In this document: piece after piece, positions 43,500 to 51,211 of the stretch
Position numbering within the stretch: position 1 is the stretch's first letter
Layout: every line of letters begins with the position of its first letter
Origin: Planctomycetaceae bacterium
Lineage (GTDB): Bacteria; Planctomycetota; Planctomycetia; Planctomycetales; Planctomycetaceae
Assembly (NCBI GenBank): GCA_900299185.1
Contig: OMIV01000121.1
Location: 1-59,605, forward strand
Length of the DNA stretch: 59,605 nt
Direction: 5' to 3'
Program-made: the position numbers and the translations under genes
The notes under the pieces: model-generated
Databases searched by the model: none
What the model was told of the DNA's origin: nothing
Seen by the model: only the letters and a program-made list of their open reading frames with translations

Positions 43500-45272
43500 T
43501 CAGTCGGCGTCTGGAGTGCCCGTCGTCTTGAACTCGCCGGTTGAAGAATCTGAATTAGCAACCTCATTCTCTCGCTTGGAGGCTCGCGGCTTTCCTCGGC
43601 GATAGAGGTAGCGCAAGAACTCACCGCCACCGTACCACCGTCGCGTCACTTGCTGCAGGTTTGCAAAGCGGCGGCCATAGTCGCGCTGCAGCTCCCATTC
43701 GTATTCGAGCTGCCCCCACACCGGGGCCTCGTTCAACGGCCCGGTGGCCAGCACATACAACGAGTCGCACTCATCAATCCGGCGACGGAAAGGTTCAAGC
43801 TGCGACCATCCCACATCCTCTTTGCCGTGCTGTCGTTCGATGTCCTCTAAGACCACGAGCGACGGAGTTCGGAAGAACGACTTACCCGCCAGCCGCTCGG
43901 GCACATACCCATAAGGCACCCAAGCCACAGGACCATCGAGCGACTCCAACTCCGAACGCAGATCCGCAGCAGCAGCTTGCCAACCTTCTCGCTCGACATA
44001 GTCGTTCAACGGGAAGAAGGCCGTCGCGAATTGACCAGCCACAAGTAACCCCGCGAACAATCCAGCGCGCCACTCTTGGCGTTTGGCAATCAGCATCAAG
44101 CCCGCACTGCTCAGCGCGACAACCACGGTGATGATCGGCACACACGTCGGAATGGGATGATGAGCGAACTGCCTCGTCGCGATCCAAGTGATGCCCGACG
44201 TTCCCACAATCAGACCCGCCAAGACCCAACCCACCCACCGCGGAACTTCCTGAGCACTGAGTTCTCTCGCCCCCAAAGCTGCAGCCACACAGAACGCGGC
44301 AATGAAGGGCACGTAATGATTATTCGCCGAGCCCGCTGCCATCATGGTGAAGACCGAGATCGCCAATGATTGCCCGCAGAACCAAGTCAGCGCCGAGATC
44401 GATCGACGCGGCACACTGATCGACGACCGGAAGTAGAACACGGCCAACAGACACAAGTACGGCACGAACTCCAGAATTACGAACGTCGTGCGTTGCAGCG
44501 AGAAGCGCGGACTTCGTTCCCATGAACCAGGGATATCAAGCGTCGTGTAGACGAAGCCGGGACCTAACCAGCGACTGACCAAGAAGTAAGCCAGCGGTCC
44601 TCCCGTTAGCAGGCCCGCCACGATCGCCCACTTGGGCAACGAGTTCTTGCGGAACAGCAGCGCGTACAAGACCGAACCACCGAAGAACAACGCTCCATGC
44701 GGCTTCGTCCAAAACGCCAAACTGAAGCAGACGAGCCACGCGACATCGTGCCAACGATTCTTGCCATACGCCCAGAAGCAGCAGCCCAGCAACAACCAGA
44801 ACAACAACATCCAGTCCGGTAACGCGCAGGTCAGAGCCGCATCCATGATGCGATAGCTCGAGAAGTACAGCCCACCGGCCATGCTCGCGACGGCCAGCGA
44901 TCGAGACTCGCGCCAAGCGATCGCAATGCAGATCAGTCCCGAACCCAACGCACACAGCACTGACAACAATCGAGGTCCGGCAAAGTCCTCGCCACACATC
45001 AAATAGAACGGAGCAGATAGCACGTAGTACAGCGGCATGTATGACAGCGCGATGTAGTCCGCGCTGGGCGCGGGATACAGCGGCTCGTCCGAGCAGACTC
45101 GTTGAATGTGCTGCAAGACCTCGCCTTCCATGGGCTCCAAGAATCCGTCGTATGCCACATGACGCGCGGCGATCCCCAGAAACATGCCGGCGTAAATCAC
45201 CAAGCAGGCAACCGCCAAGATCGTTCCGTATCGCCACCACGTTGATTGGATTTCTTCTTCCACAGACTGCAT
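43500..45272 (-). CDS. GT39-like membrane glycosyltransferase
   Basis: A 590-residue polytopic GT-C protein. After the first membrane segment the periplasmic loop carries EPMEGEVLQHIQRV, with the acidic cluster where GT-C enzymes bind the donor phosphate. About ten further hydrophobic segments follow, then a soluble C-terminal region with an Arg/Lys-rich tail (YRRGKPRASKREN). It is paired with the GT-C gene downstream (211 bases away). The acceptor is unknown. Confidence 0.83.
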   Translation of the reverse strand: MQSVEEEIQSTWWRYGTILAVACLVIYAGMFLGIAARHVAYDGFLEPMEGEVLQHIQRVCSDEPLYPAPSADYIALSYMPLYYVLSAPFYLMCGEDFAGPRLLSVLCALGSGLICIAIAWRESRSLAVASMAGGLYFSSYRIMDAALTCALPDWMLLFWLLLGCCFWAYGKNRWHDVAWLVCFSLAFWTKPHGALFFGGSVLYALLFRKNSLPKWAIVAGLLTGGPLAYFLVSRWLGPGFVYTTLDIPGSWERSPRFSLQRTTFVILEFVPYLCLLAVFYFRSSISVPRRSISALTWFCGQSLAISVFTMMAAGSANNHYVPFIAAFCVAAALGARELSAQEVPRWVGWVLAGLIVGTSGITWIATRQFAHHPIPTCVPIITVVVALSSAGLMLIAKRQEWRAGLFAGLLVAGQFATAFFPLNDYVEREGWQAAAADLRSELESLDGPVAWVPYGYVPERLAGKSFFRTPSLVVLEDIERQHGKEDVGWSQLEPFRRRIDECDSLYVLATGPLNEAPVWGQLEYEWELQRDYGRRFANLQQVTRRWYGGGEFLRYLYRRGKPRASKRENEVANSDSSTGEFKTTGTPDAD

Positions 45273-45383
45273 TGAATCACTTTCTCAAATTGAGGCAGCG
45301 GCAACTTTCCAGCGCCGCCCCGAATCACTGAACTGGCCCAAGTCCACGATCCTTGTCTGACTCCGTGACTCCTCTGTCTTTCG

Positions 45384-46292
45384 TCATCGCCCACCCGATG
45401 ACGTCTTGCGATACACCGCCCAAAACAAATCCTCGGACGGGTAAGGCACCTGCAGGCGATCGGGCACAATGGCCAGCCCCGCAGAGATCATCTTCGCCAC
45501 CCACGAACCTTCAGCGGCTTTGTGCCGGATCAACGATTTGGCGTGTCCCATCTCAATCCATTTTTGAGGCCGACCGGTGGCGACTTCTGCAAAACCGCAC
45601 TTCGAGAACAGCTCTCCAAGAGTTTGCGGAGACCACCACTGCAACACGCTCGGCGGGCTGTATTCATGCCAGCCAGCGCCGAACATCCGCGCCGACCAAC
45701 TGCGCACATTCCAGGTTTCAACCACGACGATGCCGCCAGGCTTGAGCAGATCAAACAAGTGCTCGACCGCCACGCGCGGCTCAATGAAATGAGCCATGAC
45801 TTGAATGACGCTGATCACGTCAAAGGGCTCGGCAGACTCAAACTGCTCGAACGGCGCAGCAGTGACCTTGATCCCCAATTGCTCGCGCGCATGTCGAGCC
45901 ATCGCCGCATTGGGTTCAACACCGACACCGTCCCAACCTTCGGCACGCAAGCCTTTCAAGATGAAGCCTGCTGCGGCGCCAACATCCAACAGTCGCCCCG
46001 GCGATGAGAAGCGTTTCAACAACTTGCCGTAGCGTCGGCCATGAGCTTCAAGCAGGCGGGACTCACTGAGGTAGTTCGAATAACCCGCGCCGCCGCCGTG
46101 AAAGTAGTCGTCGCCGTAAACCTCAGCGACATGCTGCAGAGCGTCTGATGGGTGAGCGAACCGACGTTGGCATGCAGCGCACTCTTCGATCCAGATGTCG
46201 GACTTCTGAAAGAGCTTTCGAGTCGGCGCAGTGCGATCGCAAGCGGGGCAAGCCACTGCGGTTTGAACGCTATCGGCGACAGTAGTTGTCAT
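45384..46292 (-). CDS. Class I SAM-dependent methyltransferase with N-terminal zinc ribbon
   Basis: A 302-residue enzyme. The N-terminal 40 residues hold a probable zinc site, CPAC (near 15) and CAAC (near 39). A YGDDYFHGGGAGYSNY segment follows, then the SAM-binding motif LLDVGAAAGFILKGL and the post-motif region DVISVIQVMAHFIEP. This layout is common among methyltransferases of surface-polysaccharide clusters that act on sugar nucleotides or glycan ends. The start at 46,292 is chosen so that the zinc ribbon is at the N-terminus. Confidence 0.9.
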   Translation of the reverse strand: MTTTVADSVQTAVACPACDRTAPTRKLFQKSDIWIEECAACQRRFAHPSDALQHVAEVYGDDYFHGGGAGYSNYLSESRLLEAHGRRYGKLLKRFSSPGRLLDVGAAAGFILKGLRAEGWDGVGVEPNAAMARHAREQLGIKVTAAPFEQFESAEPFDVISVIQVMAHFIEPRVAVEHLFDLLKPGGIVVVETWNVRSWSARMFGAGWHEYSPPSVLQWWSPQTLGELFSKCGFAEVATGRPQKWIEMGHAKSLIRHKAAEGSWVAKMISAGLAIVPDRLQVPYPSEDLFWAVYRKTSSGGR

Positions 46293-46409
46293 AGAACTCT
46301 CGATTGAAGAATCGCTCGGCGTACTTCGTGAGGGACGTTTCCAACGTGCCCGAACTCTCCGTGTGACGAGCACGATCAAATCGTGCTCCATGTGTCTTTC
46401 AACAGGCTC

Positions 46410-47339
46410 TTACCACGGCATCCATTGCCTCGGTCCATAGACGCAAAATGCACACGACGTCAGCCACAAGAACCCATTGATGAGCGTGGGCTTGTCAGTC
46501 ACGAACAGCTTCGAAGGATCTCCACCTTCGAACTTCATGTGGATCAAGTAGAGGTATCGGAAGATGCCATAGATGACGAAAGGCGTCGTCAGTACCAGAG
46601 CGTGCGAACCAAACCTCTGAGCCGTTTGATCCGCCATCGTGTAGAGCGCGTAAGTCACCACCGCCGCGCCTGCCGAGATCGTCATCATCAGATCGAGGAA
46701 GTGCGTCGAATATCCTTCGAGACAAACTCGATGCGACGCAGCTTCATCCTTGAGAACAGTCAGTTCGTTACGCCGTTTGCCGAAGCCCACCAGCAACGCC
46801 AGCGTCAACGTACAGAGGAACAACCACGGCGACGGCTCAACTCGAATGGCCACTGCACCAGCGACAGCTCGCAGCACAAAGCCAATCGCGATGATCATCA
46901 CATCGAGGATCGCCACATGCTTGAGCTTGAGCGAATACCCCACATTCATCGCCAAGTAGAACAACACCAAGCAGCCGAACGGGACGTTGATCACGAACGA
47001 GCCAACGACACTTCCAACCGCCAACAAGCACATCGTCGCAGCGACCAACGTCGGACTGATCAGCCCTGCGGCCAACGGCCTGAGCTTCTTCTTCGGATGT
47101 CGCCGATCTTCTTCCAGATCATTGAGATCGTTGAGGAGATAAACGGAGCTGGCCGCGAAGCAGAACAACAAGAACGCTTGCAAGGTCAGCAGAATAGACG
47201 GCAAGTGAAACAGCGAACGTGAAAAGATCAGACCGCCACACACGAGCGTGTTCTTGATCCACTGATGAGGCCGCAGGCTCTTCGCGAGCGCGTACCCGAT
47301 CGTGGCATGGGCAGCAGGAGTGATGGCGTGTGTCGACAT
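46410..47339 (-). CDS. UbiA-family prenyltransferase, decaprenyl-phosphate phosphoribosyltransferase-like
   Basis: A 309-residue membrane enzyme of the UbiA superfamily, with about eight to nine membrane segments. The N-terminal LRPHQWIKNTLV and the first Asp-rich motif NDLNDLEEDRRHPKK match the phosphoribosyltransferase (Rv3806c-like) branch, which joins PRPP to decaprenyl phosphate rather than prenylating an aromatic ring. The second motif region is YSLKLKHVAILDV. If the assignment holds, the product is a polyprenyl-phosphoryl pentose that could be the donor for the two GT-C genes downstream. Start at 47,339 fits the family length. Confidence 0.85.
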   Translation of the reverse strand: MSTHAITPAAHATIGYALAKSLRPHQWIKNTLVCGGLIFSRSLFHLPSILLTLQAFLLFCFAASSVYLLNDLNDLEEDRRHPKKKLRPLAAGLISPTLVAATMCLLAVGSVVGSFVINVPFGCLVLFYLAMNVGYSLKLKHVAILDVMIIAIGFVLRAVAGAVAIRVEPSPWLFLCTLTLALLVGFGKRRNELTVLKDEAASHRVCLEGYSTHFLDLMMTISAGAAVVTYALYTMADQTAQRFGSHALVLTTPFVIYGIFRYLYLIHMKFEGGDPSKLFVTDKPTLINGFLWLTSCAFCVYGPRQWMPW

Positions 47340-47415
47340 GATGTGTTCTCGGGCTGGTCCCTTTAACTCAATCGCTCGTTCCGAAATCGATTCGCGAGCG
47401 AGTCTGCAACTGTTC

Positions 47416-47523
47416 TTACACGGTCGCCGCTTCAGGTTGGTGACATCCCAATTGACGAGCCGCATCGGCAGCGTGCTCGCGCATCGGGACCAGTCGATAG
47501 TGCTTCGCCATCGAGTCGATCAC
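47416..47523 (-). other. In-frame continuation of the deacetylase frame beyond its TAG stop
   Basis: Directly after the TAG at 47,524-47,526 the same frame stays open for 35 codons, starting VIDSMAKHYRLVPMREHA, and ends at TAA (47,416-47,418). This reads like the natural last helix and strand of a polysaccharide deacetylase of this type. The TAG would therefore be a new nonsense codon, probably from CAG (Gln). Confidence 0.75.
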
Positions 47524-48420
47524 CTACGCGACCAGGTCGACCTTGCGCTGATGAGGAACTCGCATTGCGGGGAAGAACGAGAGATCGGAATCGTCGTCGC
47601 ACCCCATGAAGTCCAACGGATGCAGCAGCAGTGACGGAGCGACTCCGTTCAATCGGCACATCGTCAAAGCCATGTGCCAATAGGTCATCGCCAGTGCTCG
47701 CGAGAATTGGTCGAGGTACAGCAAGTAACTGACATGAATCGGCACTTTGAAGAGCGGCATGGTGGTAACCGGAATCTCCAGCAACGTCGTCGCGCCTCGC
47801 GGCGGCGGCGACGGAATGCGATTCACGGCCTGATCCGACACGCTCCACAAATACGGCCGCAGCGGACGGAAGCCTTCACTGATTGTCCCGAAGAGTTTCT
47901 TGCGTTCGTTCTTCTGCTGCTCGTCCAACTTCGCGGTCATGAAGTAATAGAGCCGAGCCAACGGTCCCAAGAATGTCGGGAACGTCGAACAGTCGTATTG
48001 GTAGCCGCGTCGCGACAGCACTCGCAGCACATCCGGCGAGAGACTGAAGCCAGGCCCGCGAAACCCGACCGGGCATTGGCCGGTGACTCGTTCGAGATGC
48101 TCTTCAGTCCGCGCGAGTTCTTCGTCGATCTGCTCGATCGAGTAGAGTTGCAACCACGGCTCGTGATGGAACGAGTGATTGCCGACTTCATGACCTGCAT
48201 CAGAGATCGAAGCCAGCGCGTCGTAGTTCTTCTCGAGCGCTGCATCCTGACCAACGATGAAGACTGTGATCTTGGTGTCGCGTTCCTCAAAGAACTTCAA
48301 GAACCGCGGCACGACAACATCGAGATAAGTCGGAAAAGACTCCCAACCTTTGTCCCCATGCGTCTTCATGTAGGACCATTTGTTGTCGAGATCGAGTGAG
48401 AGACTCGCGAGTGGTTTCAT
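47524..48420 (-). CDS. Polysaccharide deacetylase (CE4/NodB), probably cut short by a TAG
   Basis: A 298-residue NodB-fold deacetylase. Metal motif 1 is SLDLDNKW (Asp-Asp, residues 7-14), motif 2 is GNHSFHH (His and His, near 102), motif 3 is RGPGFSLS (near 145). The C-terminal part (residues 215-290) includes LLEIPVTTMPLFK and LLHPLDFMG, the typical final strands. All catalytic residues seem present. The annotated stop is a TAG after KVDLVA; the frame continues for 35 sensible codons (see 47,416-47,523), so the ancestral protein was about 334 residues. Whether the short form is active cannot be told. Confidence 0.88.
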   Translation of the reverse strand: MKPLASLSLDLDNKWSYMKTHGDKGWESFPTYLDVVVPRFLKFFEERDTKITVFIVGQDAALEKNYDALASISDAGHEVGNHSFHHEPWLQLYSIEQIDEELARTEEHLERVTGQCPVGFRGPGFSLSPDVLRVLSRRGYQYDCSTFPTFLGPLARLYYFMTAKLDEQQKNERKKLFGTISEGFRPLRPYLWSVSDQAVNRIPSPPPRGATTLLEIPVTTMPLFKVPIHVSYLLYLDQFSRALAMTYWHMALTMCRLNGVAPSLLLHPLDFMGCDDDSDLSFFPAMRVPHQRKVDLVA

Positions 48421-48499
48421 AGTGGTGAGTGTGGGTGAGAGGTGCTTGAGTGCCTTAGTTGCCTTGCTTCACGCGAACTCCGCGCTGCCGAACGCGGTG

Positions 48500-49873
48500 C
48501 TATCCCAGGACCGCTTCTGGTTTGGGAACCGCGTTGCGCTTCATGATCGCGTTTCTTGGTTCATGCTTGGGCTGACTGCTCAGTAAGTCGCGCGACCAGT
48601 CTTCGGCCAGCTTCACGGTCTCGTTGACGTTCAGCGTGCCGTTGCTGATTTGAGCCGAGTTAATCGCCCACACATTCGGGATCGAAGTGCGAACGGGCGG
48701 CAAGTTGTCCGAGTAATGCAGCGTCGTCAGGGACACGACGTGGCGCACTCGCGAGATCTTGAAGTCGACCACATCGTCGCGAGTGAAGTGCGGATACATC
48801 TTTTCGAGCGCCGCGATGAAGCGAGCTTGGATGGACTCATCCGACTCTTCAAAGAGCGGATCGTCAGGAGCCACATACTTCGGCAAGTAAACCAAACTGC
48901 GACCGCCAAACTCGTTCTTATCAACGAGCGTGCTCATCTCGATCACGGCCGTGAACGGCACCCACGAGTCTGTAATATTTGTGACATAGAACTTGGCCAA
49001 CGGCTGCTTCAGCAACACCGACGCACACACGATGCCTTGGTATTGCAGGTTGTTGTGCCGCTGATGCTCTTCAGGACTCAGTCAAGGACACAGCTTGTAA
49101 ACCACTGGCGACGGCGTGGTCAGGATGACTCGATCGAACTCCTCATTGGCAGCGTTGGCCAAATCAACGACGACTCGACCCGACGGCAGATTCCAAACTT
49201 GGCGAGTGGCCTGGTTGGTGCGGACATCAACGCCTTCGGCCATCAATTGTTCGGTGAAGCGTTCGAGGATGCGGGCATAGCCGCCGCGCACGTAGCCGAA
49301 CATCTCTTTCTTCAAGCCCGTGCGACGAGCGGCATACATCCGCGCGATCGTGGCTCAAATGAAGGAAGCCGAGGTCTTGGTGTAGTTCTCGCCAAGCTTG
49401 GCTCGCAGCAACGGCAGCCAAATCTTTTCGAAGGTGCGTGGTCCCGAAAGTTGCCGCAGCCAATCGGCCACCGGAATGCCTTCGAGTGCTTTCCAGTCTT
49501 TGACTTTTGACGCATAGAAGATCGTGCCGCCCAGTCGGAACTTGTCGATCAGTCCCAGTGGCGGAAACTTGAGGAACTCGAAGTTGTTCGACATCGAGTA
49601 CAGCTTGCCGTCGGTGTAGAAGCCGGTCTTGGTCTCGACCCAATTCATGTCTTGATCGAGGCCCAGCTCTTTGAGAACGCCGCGCCAATGCATGTCGCTG
49701 AGCAACGTGACGTGATAGTGGCGGTCCCAAGTGACATCGCCGAGCTGCCACGCATCAGCCAAGCCGCCTAACTGCGAGGCCGCTTCGATCAACGTGACTT
49801 GCTCGCCTGCTTGAGCGAGTCGATGTGCCAGCGTCATGCCCAGAATGCCGCCGCCGATGATGCCATATTTCAT
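48500..49873 (-). pseudogene. FAD-dependent oxidoreductase with two in-frame TGA codons
   Basis: The frame from ATG at 49,873 to TAG at 48,500 would encode about 457 residues of an NAD(P)/FAD amine-oxidase-like protein, similar to UDP-galactopyranose-mutase/protoporphyrinogen-oxidase types. The FAD motif GIIGGGILG is at residues 4-12, followed by GGLADAW and WDRHYHV. Two TGA codons interrupt it: codon 173 (49,355-49,357, after KTSASFI) and codon 264 (49,082-49,084, after VYKLCP). Sequence on both sides is in one frame and fully protein-like (ATIARMYAARRTGLKKEMFGYV after the first; LSPEEHQRHNNLQYQGIV after the second). There is no frameshift or deletion. TGA is a normal stop elsewhere in the window, so nonsense mutation or sequence error is most likely. 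Confidence 0.9.
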
Positions 49874-49934
49874 GAACAGTGCCCGTTGAGTGACAAGAGA
49901 TTCTTCATTTGGAACTGCATCGCGCCGCGTCATT

Positions 49935-49996
49935 CGTATGACGGACTTGCAGTCCGTCGCGCTGTTTGGAACGACGGACTGCAAGTCCGTCGTACG
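49935..49996. repeat. Inverted repeat GACGGACT(T)GCAGTCCGTC
   Basis: CGTATGACGGACTTGCAGTC and its mirror GACTGCAAGTCCGTCGTACG form 19- to 25-bp arms. Each arm also folds alone (GACGGACT/AGTCCGTC). It fills the gap between the acyltransferase gene and the oxidoreductase pseudogene. Confidence 0.8.
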
Positions 49997-50027
49997 CTGT
50001 CGATTGCCGAGCGAATGCGTCGACGAG

Positions 50028-50687
50028 CTACGCCAACAAGACGGTCTCCAGAGTGCCTGGCACGTCTTCCGGCGGCGTGAGTTCGATCACTTCGCCATTG
50101 GTGATTTCGTATTCGAGCCCGCATGTCGGGCAGTCCAGATGCTTGAAGTTGATCGGCCCTTCCTTCGGGAACTTCACCATCAGTTGGCCGCAGCGGCAGA
50201 CCGCTCCGATGGAGCGTGCCGGCGAACCCAACACCAGATGAAAGTCGGGCACCGACTTGGTCACGATCGAGCCCATGCCCACCATCGCCCAACGACCAAT
50301 CACAAGGTCATTGCCGATCGTGCAACCCGCTCCAATGGTGGCGCCTTCGCGCACCAGAGTTGGCAGCGTGTGCTCATCAGGATCGGACGAACGCAGTTGC
50401 TTAAGGTCCGGAGTCGTCGCACGAGGAAAGCGATCGTTGGTGAAGATCGTTCCGGCAGAGATCATCACTCCGTCTTCGATCGTCACGGCATTGCAGATGT
50501 AGACCATCGCATTGATCTTCACGCGATGCCCAATCTTGACGCCGTAAGCGATGTAACTTTTCTCACCGACGATGCATTGCTCGCCCAGCTCCGAGTCATG
50601 CCGAATATGGACGCTGTCCCAAACTGAAGTCCCTTCACCAATCAAGACGCGATCTTCAACGAGTGCCGTCGGATGAATACGGGGCAT
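50028..50687 (-). CDS. Left-handed beta-helix acyltransferase with C-terminal zinc ribbon
   Basis: A 219-residue hexapeptide-repeat acyltransferase. Repeats of the (I/V)GxxxxI type run from residue 10 to about 150 (VLIGEGTSVWDSVHI, CIVGEKSYIAYGVKIG, TIGAGCTIGNDLVIG), with SAGTIFTNDRFPR in the catalytic region, as in WbpD/WlbB-type N-acetyltransferases for UDP-amino sugars. The last 60 residues add CRC...CPTC, a probable zinc ribbon. Strong AGAGGA ribosome site. It is the first gene of the leftward glycan cluster. Confidence 0.88.
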   Translation of the reverse strand: MPRIHPTALVEDRVLIGEGTSVWDSVHIRHDSELGEQCIVGEKSYIAYGVKIGHRVKINAMVYICNAVTIEDGVMISAGTIFTNDRFPRATTPDLKQLRSSDPDEHTLPTLVREGATIGAGCTIGNDLVIGRWAMVGMGSIVTKSVPDFHLVLGSPARSIGAVCRCGQLMVKFPKEGPINFKHLDCPTCGLEYEITNGEVIELTPPEDVPGTLETVLLA

Positions 50688-51211
50688 GAATTAAGTCCTC
50701 TGGGGTGAGTGAGAGCAGGCGACTGTCGCTCAGCGAAATCGGTCGTTGGTCCGCAGCGGCGAGCTGGCTGGTATGCCAGCTATGAGTGCCACGAGCGCAG
50801 CGTGAGTCAGGCCAAACATAGCCCACGGTTTGCAGGCAACCGGGTGAATGACTGACGTCGAACAGGCAGAATTGATGTGCCTTTAAGGCAACACCTCGGG
50901 CTGATGTGACAGTCCTGGAGCGCACACGCGCTGACGCATTCCGATTGCACCGCTCATGCAGCGGCGGTGCAGCCTCAACGATCACACCACTTCAGCGGGC
51001 TTGTCAGGTGATGCCGATCGCTGATTGGGAGGCTCCCTGCCAATCTCACGAAGACCATCTCGCGCCGCACCATTTGAAGGTACGAATTCGATTCCCCTCG
51101 CCCGTTTGAGGAGAGGGGCTAGGGGTGAGGGGCAATTGCAATCAGAGCTTGTCCGACGTTGCAGATCATGCGCAGCCCAGCGCGAAAAAGATCCTGGGAC
51201 GCCGTCGCGAC
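50688..51211. other. 524-base gap upstream of the glycan cluster
   Basis: No gene is supported. It should hold the promoter of the cluster. It contains a small inverted repeat AGCTGGC/GCCAGCT at 50,762-50,781 and the GC-rich repeat near 51,113. Open frames are repeat-like. Confidence 0.6.
51084..51150. repeat. GC-rich repeat related to bases 1-41
   Basis: GAGAGGGGCTAGGGGTGAGG followed by GGCAATTGCAATCAGAGCTT matches bases 10-49 closely. A partial left arm CCCCTCGCCC lies upstream. Like the first copy it lies just beyond the stop of a leftward gene (the coiled-coil gene), in the same orientation. Confidence 0.75.

Noticed and set aside
49082-49357. Selenocysteine at the TGA codons of the oxidoreductase
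   Set aside because: Neither position lies in a known redox motif, no SECIS-like hairpin was noticed just after the codons, and homologue-like context suggests Trp and another sense residue.
48500-49873. TGA read as Trp genome-wide (altered genetic code)
   Set aside because: TGA ends other intact genes in the window, such as the DUF58 gene (9809) and the binding-lipoprotein gene (39,108), so a general reassignment does not fit.
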